Shown here: piece by piece, positions 1 through 6,509 of the stretch
Layout of the letters: each line of letters opens with the position of its first letter
Numbering within the stretch: the first letter of the stretch is position 1
From: DATKWV01 sp035529405
Lineage (GTDB): Bacteria; Planctomycetota; Phycisphaerae; Sedimentisphaerales; Anaerobacaceae
Length of the DNA: 15,005 nt
Direction of reading: 5' to 3'
NCBI GenBank assembly: GCA_035529405.1
Contig: DATKWV010000174.1
Location: 1 to 15,005, forward strand
Program-made: the position numbers and the translations under genes
The notes under the pieces: model-generated
Databases searched by the model: none
Told to the model about the DNA's origin: nothing
Seen by the model: only the letters and a program-made list of their open reading frames with translations

Positions 1-273
1 GTTTTTGATAGGTATGGTGGTTTTGACCTCACCTATGATATAGGCGCCGATTATGAACTGATGCTGCGATTTCTAAAAAAATATAACATCAGGTCCTGTT
101 ACATTCCGTCGGTTCTGGTGAAAATGAGAATTGGCGGAAAGAGCAACAAAAGCCTCCGACATATTATAAAAGCAAATATCGAATGCTACAGGGCGTGGCG
201 GGAAAATGATTTGACAGTCAGCCCGTTCATAATGCTGCGAAAGCCGGTGTCCAAGCTAAGACAATACTTTTAA
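1..273 (+). CDS. Family 2 glycosyltransferase, C-terminal part (5' end outside window)
   Basis: The reading frame is open from base 1 and ends at a TAA at 271-273, so only the last 90 residues are visible. They contain a DYELMLRF segment preceded by a GGFD motif. This is typical of the acceptor/metal-proximal part of WcaA-like GT-A glycosyltransferases, where the sequence usually reads like GGFDxxxxxxxDYDLxLR. A basic tail follows with KSNKSLRHIIKANIECYRAW, which fits the post-catalytic helical tail of these cytoplasmic enzymes. Such enzymes add one sugar from a nucleotide-sugar donor to a lipid-linked oligosaccharide. The stop is only 13 bp before the sugar-phosphate transferase gene, so the two are probably co-transcribed as the end of an exopolysaccharide or O-antigen cluster. 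The donor and acceptor cannot be inferred. Confidence 0.8.
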   Translation, partial: VFDRYGGFDLTYDIGADYELMLRFLKKYNIRSCYIPSVLVKMRIGGKSNKSLRHIIKANIECYRAWRENDLTVSPFIMLRKPVSKLRQYF

Positions 274-286
274 TCCGGGTTTAATT

Positions 287-1543
287 ATGAGACTGCAGGT
301 TGTATTATTCTTTCTCGACGTTTTACTGCTCAACGCTGCATTTTTATGCTCATTTTTGATTCGATACGGCCCGGCGATTCCCGAACGCAATTTTGACCCG
401 TATAAAAAAGGTTTTGTTTTTTTAACGGTGATATTAATGGCGGCTTTGTCACTGTGCGGAGTCTTCAAAAAGAGATTCAAATCCTCGTGGGACCTATTCA
501 AGAGAGTTTTTTTGGGACTCTTCTTGGGAACCTTGCTTAGTGTCGCGATCGTGTACGTCTTCCGAGCCGAATGGGGGGCATTCCCAACGAGCGTATTTGC
601 CATTTCGTTTTTTATTAATTTACTTTTGATTTTCAAGGTCAATCAGTTTGTGTTGAAGGCAAAAAAAAGAATCAAAAAAGAAGTTGTCATACTCGGCGAC
701 GGCAAAGTAGATGACATTGTCGGCAAAAAGGCAAATGTGGAAAGAAAACGAATCGACCAGATTCATGAACTACTCGAATATTCGAACGTTGACGAAATAG
801 TAGTAAGTGAAAAAATCACTAATGCAAAAGACCTGAACCTGCTGCTATATCTGCAGCAAAAATCAAAGGCCCAAATTTTGTTCAGCCCTTCCGTTTACAT
901 TGGCCTTCTGCCCGAAAGAATAAACGGAAACTCTTCAGTTAAATTACTGAGTACTTTCGTCGGCAGGCAATCCGACCTTGACGAGTTTTTTATTGCGGTT
1001 TTAGATATATCAGCCTCATTGATATTGCTGATTTTAGCTGCGCTGCCAATGCTGGTTATTTCTATTTTAATCAGGCTCACATCAAAGGGGCCGGCAATCT
1101 ACAAGCAGCAAAGGGTCGGCAAAGACGGCAAAACATTTACATTGTATAAATTCAGGACTATGGTAAAAGATGCAGAAAAAATCGCGGGCTTCTTGCCAGC
1201 TACTGAAAATGACCCACGTATAACAAAAATAGGGAAGTGGCTGAGAAAAACCAGATTAGATGAGCTGCCACAGTTGTTCAACATATTGCAGGGCAAAATG
1301 AGCCTTGTAGGCCCGAGACCGGAAAACCTTTATCGCGTGGGAAAACACAAAGCATTTCAGGGATTAAGACTTGTCGTCAAGCCGGGACTTACAGGCCTTG
1401 CCCAGGTAAACAATTTTTATGACCTACACCCCAAACACAAAATCAAATACGATTACTTATACATTCAAAGAAGAACGCTTGCGTTGAATATAAAGATTAT
1501 GCTGCAAACAATTCCAGTTTTATTTTCAAAAAAAGGCTGGTAA
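287..1543 (+). CDS. Polyprenyl-phosphate sugar-1-phosphate transferase (WbaP/WcaJ-type)
   Basis: This 418-residue membrane enzyme is expected to transfer a sugar-1-phosphate from a UDP-sugar onto undecaprenyl phosphate, which starts a polysaccharide repeat unit. Four hydrophobic segments occupy about residues 4-26, 43-60, 75-92 and 102-118. A short Rossmann-like part follows (VVILGDG at 133-139, VDEIVV at 168-173), then a further membrane segment at 239-263. The catalytic domain carries the family signatures in order: GPAIYKQQRVG (268-278), YKFRTM (287-292), the catalytic dyad D325-E326 in DELPQL, SLVGPRPE (339-346) and KPGLTG (365-370). The Rossmann-like region looks shorter than in typical members of around 460 residues. 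The start ATG lies 13 bp after the preceding stop. The GGG at 277-279 is only a weak ribosome binding site. The gene ends 2 bp from the convergent gene at 1546. Confidence 0.93.
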   Translation: MRLQVVLFFLDVLLLNAAFLCSFLIRYGPAIPERNFDPYKKGFVFLTVILMAALSLCGVFKKRFKSSWDLFKRVFLGLFLGTLLSVAIVYVFRAEWGAFPTSVFAISFFINLLLIFKVNQFVLKAKKRIKKEVVILGDGKVDDIVGKKANVERKRIDQIHELLEYSNVDEIVVSEKITNAKDLNLLLYLQQKSKAQILFSPSVYIGLLPERINGNSSVKLLSTFVGRQSDLDEFFIAVLDISASLILLILAALPMLVISILIRLTSKGPAIYKQQRVGKDGKTFTLYKFRTMVKDAEKIAGFLPATENDPRITKIGKWLRKTRLDELPQLFNILQGKMSLVGPRPENLYRVGKHKAFQGLRLVVKPGLTGLAQVNNFYDLHPKHKIKYDYLYIQRRTLALNIKIMLQTIPVLFSKKGW

Positions 1544-1545
1544 AG

Positions 1546-3075
1546 TCAAAGCAGCTTGTAAATTACCAGTAATTCTTTCCTGTTACGCTTATCTACGCAG
1601 CAGGAATACATTTTTTGCATATCTTTGCCGCTGTCAGGTTCCTGGTTTCGGTTCTTTAGTATTTTCACAAGGTATCCAGCCCGCTCGCTGACCTGCCCGC
1701 CTTGCCATATAATACCCGTGCGTTCCGCGTAAAAAAACAAACGCCTGTCCGGCGCAGCGATAACATCGGTGCTTAAGGTATTCTGTTTCAGCCACATCGC
1801 AGCCGACAGATACCCCTGTTTCTCAATGCGTATCGGCCGAACCAGTTTCGGCAGGCAAATACACAGCCCAATTATAAGCAGCGTATAAAACCATCTTTGT
1901 GACTTTTCTTCAGTTGTCACTTGGCTTTGGCGGGTTCTATTTACGACCCAGTTACCCAGTAATTTCAGTCCTGCCGGTATGTAAAAAATTGTCATCACCG
2001 TTAAAGGCAGAATATACCTGTGGGTCAAGTCTGGGTGTACATAACAGTAACGCAGGAAAAGTGCAGCTACATTGAACACAATAAAAGCCGTCATCAGAAG
2101 CTTTTCTTCCTGCGTCGCCGTTTTCCTGAAATGGTAATACATACCCACAACCAGCGGCCCGGCAAAAACCCACATGAGATTTGCGCCGGCTTTTTCGATA
2201 AGATTACCCGCTGCTTCAACGGCCCTGATTTGGATGCCTGCATTGTATTTGTCGGTCATTGGATGAATTTGCATCCCAATAGTTGCCGGCTGGTGGGTTT
2301 CCTTATTTGACGCAAGAGACCGGATGACCTTGGAAAGCGTGTCAGGCAGAATCTTTCCGCGGGCCGCCGTATAAGGTGTAACTGGAATTAAGAAACCGCC
2401 GACGAGCACCGCAGTTGCCAGCAAAATTCTCCTTCGGCTGAATGTTTTTGCCTGCCGGAATAAACAGTACACTAACCATACCAGCCCGTATGCAACCACT
2501 TGTACGCATACCGGTCTGACCATATATCCAAACCCGGCACATATCCCCCCCATACCGAATGCCCATAAGTTACGGTTTTTAGCTGCCTGCAGTATCGCCC
2601 AGAAACCGCACGCCAGAAAGAAAACAGCCGGCCAATCCCTCATCGCATCGCTTCCAAACTCTGTTGGATAAGGCAGGAAAGCCAAAATCAGAAGGGCCCA
2701 AAAACTGTTGCCGCGACCAACCAGCATTTTTCCTATGAAGTACAGCGGAATAAAAGACGCAATTCTGCACAGCAGGTTAACACCTTGTGCTGCGTATATC
2801 CACGTATATATCGATGAGCTGTTGCTGAAAAAGCAAACAAGCTTGTGGGCCGCGAAAATAAGAAAAGGATAGCCAAAGGGGTGACCCTTGATAACACCGA
2901 TTGGGTCGCGTGAAAACTGCTGGGCCCGTTCGATATAGAAAACACCGTCCTTACTTATAATAACAGTAGTTGCTATAAGATAGGCGCCGATGCCAACAGC
3001 GATTGCCAGAAGAACTGTGATATTTATAAAATCCTGCTTTTGTATATGCCTTTTGCCGTACTGATGTGCGAGCAT
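1546..3075 (-). CDS. GT39-type multi-pass membrane glycosyltransferase
   Basis: The product is 509 residues, with an N-terminal membrane segment (about 18-40) followed by a loop holding KDGVFYIERAQ (42-52) and GHPFGYP (64-70). This pattern is typical of the first extracytoplasmic loop of the PMT_2/ArnT-like GT-C superfamily, in which an acidic residue is catalytic (D43 is the candidate). A second acidic motif, SDAMRDWPAVFF (142-153), fits the family's second conserved loop. Roughly ten hydrophobic segments reach to about residue 425. A soluble tail of some 85 residues follows, as in many GT39 proteins. Such enzymes use polyprenyl-phosphate-linked sugars on the outer face of the membrane to modify lipids, proteins or glycans. 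The ATG has AAAGGG about 7 nt upstream, a good ribosome binding site. The gene converges on the sugar transferase with almost no spacer. Its substrate is unknown. Confidence 0.8.
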   Translation of the reverse strand: MLAHQYGKRHIQKQDFINITVLLAIAVGIGAYLIATTVIISKDGVFYIERAQQFSRDPIGVIKGHPFGYPFLIFAAHKLVCFFSNSSSIYTWIYAAQGVNLLCRIASFIPLYFIGKMLVGRGNSFWALLILAFLPYPTEFGSDAMRDWPAVFFLACGFWAILQAAKNRNLWAFGMGGICAGFGYMVRPVCVQVVAYGLVWLVYCLFRQAKTFSRRRILLATAVLVGGFLIPVTPYTAARGKILPDTLSKVIRSLASNKETHQPATIGMQIHPMTDKYNAGIQIRAVEAAGNLIEKAGANLMWVFAGPLVVGMYYHFRKTATQEEKLLMTAFIVFNVAALFLRYCYVHPDLTHRYILPLTVMTIFYIPAGLKLLGNWVVNRTRQSQVTTEEKSQRWFYTLLIIGLCICLPKLVRPIRIEKQGYLSAAMWLKQNTLSTDVIAAPDRRLFFYAERTGIIWQGGQVSERAGYLVKILKNRNQEPDSGKDMQKMYSCCVDKRNRKELLVIYKLL

Positions 3076-3116
3076 TGAAATTCCCTTTTCGTTCGAACGG
3101 TGTATTTAAACAATCC

Positions 3117-3135
3117 GCTTGTGTTATTTACAAGC
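3117..3135. repeat. Short inverted repeat in the divergent intergenic region
   Basis: GCTTGT (3117-3122) and ACAAGC (3130-3135) form a 6-bp stem around a 7-nt loop. It lies 42 bp upstream of the minus-strand GT39 start, within its likely leader or promoter. On the minus strand, TTGTAA, an 18-bp spacer and TTAAAT overlap it as a weak promoter candidate. The function is unknown. Confidence 0.3.
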
Positions 3136-3215
3136 ATTTTCTTATTTTAGTTTTGCTGCTGACAATCATTTGCCCGGCCTGTCTTTGGGCAGGTCTTATC
3201 TTTGTTTGCGTTGTG

Positions 3216-3244
3216 TTGACGCTGTGTGCCTGTCGTGTTATTAT
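3216..3244 (+). promoter_or_regulatory. Sigma-70-type promoter with extended -10 for the RNase HII-like gene
   Basis: TTGACG (3216-3221) is followed by a 17-bp spacer and TATTAT (3239-3244). Each hexamer matches five of six consensus bases. TG one base upstream of the -10 gives an extended -10. The predicted start near 3251 leaves a leader of about 45 nt before the ATG at 3297. Confidence 0.65.
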
Positions 3245-3296
3245 GCCGGCAAACAGCTTTATACACAAGGTATGATAACCAGTTTGGGTCGCGGTG

Positions 3297-4256
3297 ATGG
3301 CGGTTTTGGTAGGGATTGATGAGGCGGGGTTTGGGCCGATACTGGGGCCTTTGATTGTTTCCAGCTGCAGTTTTTCAGTATGCCCGGAAATGCTCGAATC
3401 GAACTTGTGGCAGGTTTTAAAAGCAAGCGTCGGCAGCAAAGCAAAAGCACTTGCAGGACGGCTTCTGGTAACAGACAGCAAAAAAGCCTACAGTAAATCA
3501 CGCGGAATAAAGCACCTGCAGCGCACGGTCCTGGCTTTTCTAAAAACCGTCGATAAAAAGCCGGCTACTCTGGCCCAATTGCTGCAAACGCTGTGTCCGG
3601 ATTGCCTGCAGCGATTGAACGATTATCCCTGGTATAAGGACCTCACAGGTTACGACATTGTCACAAATGACGCTGATATATCCATCGCCTCGAACGTACT
3701 CACAGACGACATGGCTGTAAACGGCATTAAGTTTTTGGGTTTTCGAACCTGCTGCCTTGATGTGGCGCACTACAATACACTTATGGCCAAAGTCAAAAAC
3801 AAAGCCAATGTGCTTTTCAGCAGCACTTCACAACTTATAAAATCAGCCTTCGATGATGCCTGTCCCGAGGACCTTCATATAATCGTGGACAGGCAGGGCG
3901 GCCGGGTTCACTATAGAAGGCAGCTTCAGTGCATGTTCGGCGATATGCAGTTGAAAATCCTCTGTGAAAACGCAACGGTCAGCAGCTATGAATTGCACGC
4001 CGACGGCAGAAAAATGCGTCTTGATTTTGCCGTTGATGCTGACCTGAATTTCCTGCCGGTTTCTCTGGCCTCAATGGCCTGTAAATATCTCAGGGAACTT
4101 CTTGTTGACTGTATAAACCGCTATTTTGCACAGCTTTGTACCAACCTCAAACCCACCGCCGGTTACTGGCAGGACGGACAGCGCTTCATAAGGGACCTGA
4201 AGACCAATATGGCCCATGTTCGATATGACAGTAACAAGCTGATTCGGTGCCGTTGA
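3297..4256 (+). CDS. RNase HII-like protein (ribonuclease H fold)
   Basis: The protein has 319 residues from ATG 3297. It opens with GIDEAGFGPILGPL, matching the RNase HII signature GIDEAGRGPxxGP, including the adjacent catalytic Asp-Glu (D8, E9). VTDSKKAY (59-66) corresponds to the DSKKL motif of RNase HII, and IIVDRQGGR (196-204) supplies a third acidic position. A late VDADLNFLPVSLASM stretch followed by KYLREL takes the place of the family's C-terminal acidic motif. RNase HII removes ribonucleotides and RNA primers from DNA. This version is longer than the usual 200-260 residues, with an insertion around 90-140. The Arg of the GRG signature, which contacts the ribonucleotide, is Phe12. 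It may therefore be a divergent paralogue whose activity cannot be assumed. A GTG at 3294 is an alternative start, and no clear ribosome binding site is visible. An in-frame stop at 3276 excludes longer forms. Confidence 0.75.
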   Translation: MAVLVGIDEAGFGPILGPLIVSSCSFSVCPEMLESNLWQVLKASVGSKAKALAGRLLVTDSKKAYSKSRGIKHLQRTVLAFLKTVDKKPATLAQLLQTLCPDCLQRLNDYPWYKDLTGYDIVTNDADISIASNVLTDDMAVNGIKFLGFRTCCLDVAHYNTLMAKVKNKANVLFSSTSQLIKSAFDDACPEDLHIIVDRQGGRVHYRRQLQCMFGDMQLKILCENATVSSYELHADGRKMRLDFAVDADLNFLPVSLASMACKYLRELLVDCINRYFAQLCTNLKPTAGYWQDGQRFIRDLKTNMAHVRYDSNKLIRCR

Positions 4257-4944
4257 GTTTAATGCTGTTGTTTACCGTAAAAACCCCGTGGCAATTTGGA
4301 TTGCCGGCATTTTATTCTTATACTTTTATCGGGCGGCTTTCTTAGCAGCCGGTAGAAGGACTTCGATACGACCTATAAAAACAGCAAGCACAGAGTGTTA
4401 AAATGATACTACTTGTCAAAAGACAAAGCTGGCCAAAAAGAATAAAATGTCTGTTAAAAATTCAGGCTGCAGTTTACAACAAATGCGATTCCCACAAGTG
4501 GGAAAACAAAATGGAAGTCAATAACTGCATTGCCAGCAGGCCCGTGTTAAAAACCGGTTCCGGACAATTCGACTGGTAGAAATCTTGCGCTGCCGGTACA
4601 CAACCAGTGGTCAAGAAAAAAAACCGCAGTGCTCGCAGTTATAGTTGCGGCTGACTGCTTTTTTCATCACCGGATAATCACTCCGAAGCCCGTAAATTAC
4701 GACTCACCGGCGACACTTTTACCATATTTAGAACATACCGGGCATCGGGGCAGGGTCTTATTTTGCTTTAAGGGAAATTACCCTTCGTACGCGGCAATTC
4801 CCTTATATGGCCGGGTTGACCTTGTTTGCAGGCCTGTTTTGGTCCCAGCCGGGTTTGTATAAGGTTTGCCGAGGTATGCTAAGTAAAAAGCAGGTAACTG
4901 CAATCAGCTTAAATAAAATCACACGACATCTTTTTGCTGCGCAT
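4257..4944. other. Gene-free interval with scattered hairpins
   Basis: No convincing protein gene is present: the open frames are short, lack ribosome binding sites and resemble no family I know. The interval contains three structures. One is the terminator-like hairpin at 4289-4320. Another is a perfect inverted repeat at 4489-4504 (TTCCCAC and GTGGGAA around two A). The last is a pair of nested repeats at 4769-4805, where TAAGGGAAATT can pair with either the nearby ACCCTT or the later AATTCCCTTA. Weak, degraded coding sequence cannot be excluded. Together with the small RNA at about 4945-5070 and a further 140 bp, it makes an unusually long spacer for this otherwise compact window. Confidence 0.5.
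4289..4320 (+). terminator. Possible intrinsic terminator after the RNase HII-like gene
   Basis: GGCAAT (4290-4295) and ATTGCC (4300-4305) form a perfect 6-bp stem closed by a TTGG tetraloop, with one further T-G pair at the base. A T-rich stretch (TTTTATTCTTAT) follows. The stem is short and the T tract is interrupted, so strength is uncertain. It begins about 33 nt after the stop codon. Confidence 0.4.
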
Positions 4945-4995
4945 AAAAAAAGGGAGGCAGGCAATTTTTGTGAGTCCTCATCACCCCGTCTCCCT
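4945..4995 (-). terminator. Strong intrinsic terminator of the candidate small RNA
   Basis: On the minus strand AGGGAG-A-CGGG (4995 down to 4985) pairs with CCTG-C-CTCCCT (4961 to 4951). This makes ten base pairs, one of them G-U, with a single A-C mismatch. Seven T follow immediately (4951-4945, the first T also closing the stem). The opposite strand has no T tract, so the terminator works in the minus direction only. Confidence 0.75.
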
Positions 4996-5070
4996 GTCAC
5001 TGTGTGCCTTTATAAGTATCAAAGCACCTGACACTTTACAACGCAACGGCGTCCTTCTTGCACCAGTAAC
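4945..5070 (-). ncRNA. Candidate small RNA with its own promoter and intrinsic terminator
   Basis: The RNA would start near 5070, about 7 nt after a near-consensus promoter, and end in a U7 run at 4951-4945, giving about 126 nt. Two stem-loops are visible. The first (5033 to 4995) has an outer UGUCA/UGACA stem and an inner GUGCUUU/AAGGCAC stem (one G-U pair) around a 10-nt loop. The second (4995 to 4951) is the terminator hairpin, with an inner GUGA/UCAC pairing in its loop. A 5-bp stem, GACGC/GUGUC, is also possible in the 5' part as an alternative to the first. I see no SRP GGAA-loop motif, no 6S-like pairing of the ends, no tmRNA features and no RNase P core, so the class is unknown. The nearest protein genes on this strand are well separated, so it is not obviously a leader. 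Confidence 0.6.
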
Positions 5071-5076
5071 AGCGTT

Positions 5077-5105
5077 ATTGTATAAAAAACGGATGGCTTT
5101 GTCAA
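5077..5105 (-). promoter_or_regulatory. Near-consensus sigma-70 promoter of the candidate small RNA
   Basis: The minus strand has a perfect -35 TTGACA (5105-5100), a 17-bp spacer and a -10 TACAAT (5082-5077) that matches five of six consensus bases. It is the best promoter match I see in the window. The predicted start is near 5070, and the first gene-like element downstream is the small RNA. Confidence 0.75.
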
Positions 5106-5246
5106 GTTAATAATGCACATTTGGCCGTTTCTTTTCGGCCGTCAGACCCTTCTAAAAAGATAAACATTGCGAAAGGCGTTTGGCTGCAAAAACCCATTTG
5201 CCGGTTGATACGGCGATAAAAGAGGTTTTATTGGGCCTTGCGGTTT

Positions 5247-5792
5247 TTATTCGCAGCTGTCTGTGTTTGAGAGTTGATTTTTTAATTGGTCGGCAAAGAC
5301 CTGATAATCGGCATTGGTGAAAAGACAAAATATCACTTTCTGCAGGCCGGTATGGCCTTTGAGATAATCTATGGTGGTCCGGAGCATTATTTCAGCGCTT
5401 CTTTTTATGGGGAAGGCAAAAACACCTGTGCTGATTGCCGGAAAAGCAAGGCTTTTTACAGCTTTTTGGTCAGCCAGTTTAAGCGAGTTCAGGGTCGCGT
5501 TTTTAAGTTTTTCATCTTCATTTCCTTCGCCTATTCTCGGCCCGACGGCGTGTATGACGTATTTTGCCTTCAGGTTGCCGCCGCCGGTTATTACCGCCCC
5601 GCCTGTGAATGTGGGCCCTGCCTTGTCACATTCTTTCTGGATTTCGGGACCGCCTTTTTTCCGAATTGCGCCGGCTACACCGCCGCCGAGAATCAGCTGA
5701 GCGTTGGCGGCGTTTACGATTGCCTCGGTATCCATTTCCGTAATGTCACCGGCCAGCAGTTCCAGTACACGGTTGTTTATATCCGTTTTCAC
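5247..5792 (-). CDS. Macro-domain protein (ADP-ribose / O-acetyl-ADP-ribose binding or hydrolysis)
   Basis: This is a single-domain protein with all the macro-domain landmarks: LLAGDIT near the start, the NAAN motif, LGGGVAGAI, HAVGP and STGVFAFP. Macro domains bind ADP-ribose and often hydrolyse ADP-ribosyl esters or O-acetyl-ADP-ribose in the cytoplasm. In the MacroD/YmdB group the glycine loop usually reads GGGVDGAI with a catalytic Asp. Here that position is Ala (GGGVAGAI, residue 40), so hydrolysis would have to follow an AF1521-like rather than a MacroD-like mechanism. I chose the GTG at 5792 (181 residues): a weak GTGAG lies 9 nt upstream and it leaves 34 bp from tRNA-Cys. An in-frame TTG at 5825 would add 11 unconserved residues and almost touch the tRNA. 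No clear terminator follows. Confidence 0.88.
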   Translation of the reverse strand: MKTDINNRVLELLAGDITEMDTEAIVNAANAQLILGGGVAGAIRKKGGPEIQKECDKAGPTFTGGAVITGGGNLKAKYVIHAVGPRIGEGNEDEKLKNATLNSLKLADQKAVKSLAFPAISTGVFAFPIKRSAEIMLRTTIDYLKGHTGLQKVIFCLFTNADYQVFADQLKNQLSNTDSCE

Positions 5793-5826
5793 GATGTCAA
5801 ACTCACTAAACCCCGACAAAAGCAAC

Positions 5827-5900
5827 AGGCGGCGGTGGGATTCGAACCCACGAATAACGGTTTTGCAAACCGTCGCCTTGGGCCTCTTGGCTACGCCGCC
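5827..5900 (-). tRNA. tRNA-Cys (anticodon GCA)
   Basis: The 74-nt cloverleaf has a GGCGGCG/CGCCGCC acceptor stem. The D arm is built on GCC/GGC. The anticodon stem ACGGT/ACCGT encloses loop TTGCAAA with GCA at positions 34-36. The T arm is GTGGG-TTCGAAT-CCCAC. The discriminator is U, a known cysteine identity element. CCA is not encoded (GTT follows). It lies between ndk and the macro-domain gene on the same strand. Confidence 0.96.
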
Positions 5901-5911
5901 AAAACAAGCTT

Positions 5912-5940
5912 AGTTTAACGACAATCGGGTCGTTTTGCAA
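5912..5940 (-). promoter_or_regulatory. Possible tRNA-Cys promoter, overlapping an inverted repeat
   Basis: The minus strand has TTGCAA (5940-5935), a 17-bp spacer and TAAACT (5917-5912), each matching four of six consensus bases. The start would fall about 5 nt before the tRNA. The spacer holds an inverted repeat (AACGAC/GTCGTT) that could instead act as a weak terminator for ndk. Confidence 0.35.
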
Positions 5941-5979
5941 TAGAAATTTCGGTGTGCAAATCCTGCGCATCGGCGGCGG

Positions 5980-6441
5980 TTAAGCGTTGCCGCCGTACAG
6001 CCGGTGCTTGTCGGTCGGTTCGTAATCGATAATTTCCTCAGGCTTGAAAAGAAGCTCGATTTCCTGCTTTGCCGATTCAGGACTGTCGGAACCGTGAACA
6101 AGGTTGTACCTGTTCGAGCAGCCAAAGTCGCCGCGGATGGTACCCGGTTCGGCATCGGGGCCGAACGTGGTACCCATGAGTTTACGCGCGATATTTATAA
6201 CATTTTCACCTTCCCAGACCATTGCAAGCAACGGGCCGGATGACAGATACTTTACTATCGGCTCGAAAAAAGATTTGCCGCTGTGAACAGCATACAGCCG
6301 GGCGGTGAGCTGTTCGGACATTTTTACAAATTTTGCTGCCGCCAGCTTAAGCCCTTTTTTTTCAAATCTTGAGATTATTTCACCCGCCAGATGCCGCTGG
6401 ATGCCGTCGGGCTTGATAATAATTAAGGTGCGTTCTGGCAT
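5980..6441 (-). CDS. ndk: Nucleoside diphosphate kinase
   Basis: Ndk transfers the gamma-phosphate of NTPs to NDPs and so balances nucleotide pools in the cytoplasm. The 153-residue protein is the normal size for the family. It shows TLIIIKPDGIQR (K10 contacts phosphate), YAVHSGKSFF around 50-59, RGDFG (103-107) and the active-site loop NLVHGSDSPESA, with the phosphorylated histidine at H116. I chose the ATG at 6441, because the in-frame TTG at 6450 would add only three residues and has no better ribosome binding site. The C-terminal 15-20 residues (EEIIDYEPTDKHRLYGGNA) extend slightly beyond the core, as in many bacterial versions. The gene lies 68 bp downstream of the OmpA-like lipoprotein gene and 79 bp upstream of tRNA-Cys, so the three could be one transcription unit. 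Confidence 0.96.
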   Translation of the reverse strand: MPERTLIIIKPDGIQRHLAGEIISRFEKKGLKLAAAKFVKMSEQLTARLYAVHSGKSFFEPIVKYLSSGPLLAMVWEGENVINIARKLMGTTFGPDAEPGTIRGDFGCSNRYNLVHGSDSPESAKQEIELLFKPEEIIDYEPTDKHRLYGGNA

Positions 6442-6509
6442 TGTTTTCAAACAGGTCGGCAGGCTTTAACACTGCCGAGGGCAAATCGACAACTGCGTAT
6501 ATCAGCGGT

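Noticed and set aside
3066..3275. 69-codon hydrophobic frame on the plus strand in the GT39/RNase HII-like gap
   Set aside because: It starts with GTG inside the opposite gene's start, has no ribosome binding site and spans the strong promoter at 3216-3244.
4960..4990. UGAUGAG in the small RNA, suggestive of a hammerhead ribozyme core
   Set aside because: The matching GAAA core segment and a cleavage-site helix are missing, so the three-stem hammerhead cannot form.
4803..5000. 65-codon frame on the minus strand beginning inside the candidate small RNA
   Set aside because: It reads straight through the terminator stem and U tract, so a full-length message is unlikely; it also has no family similarity.
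4629..5031. Two overlapping short open frames on the plus strand in the gene-free interval
   Set aside because: They have no ribosome binding site and no family resemblance, and the second runs through the small-RNA terminator on the other strand.
4945..5070. Identification of the small RNA as SRP RNA, 6S RNA, tmRNA or RNase P RNA
   Set aside because: There is no GGAA-loop SRP core, no pairing of the two ends as in 6S, no tRNA-like end or tag frame, and no RNase P core motifs.
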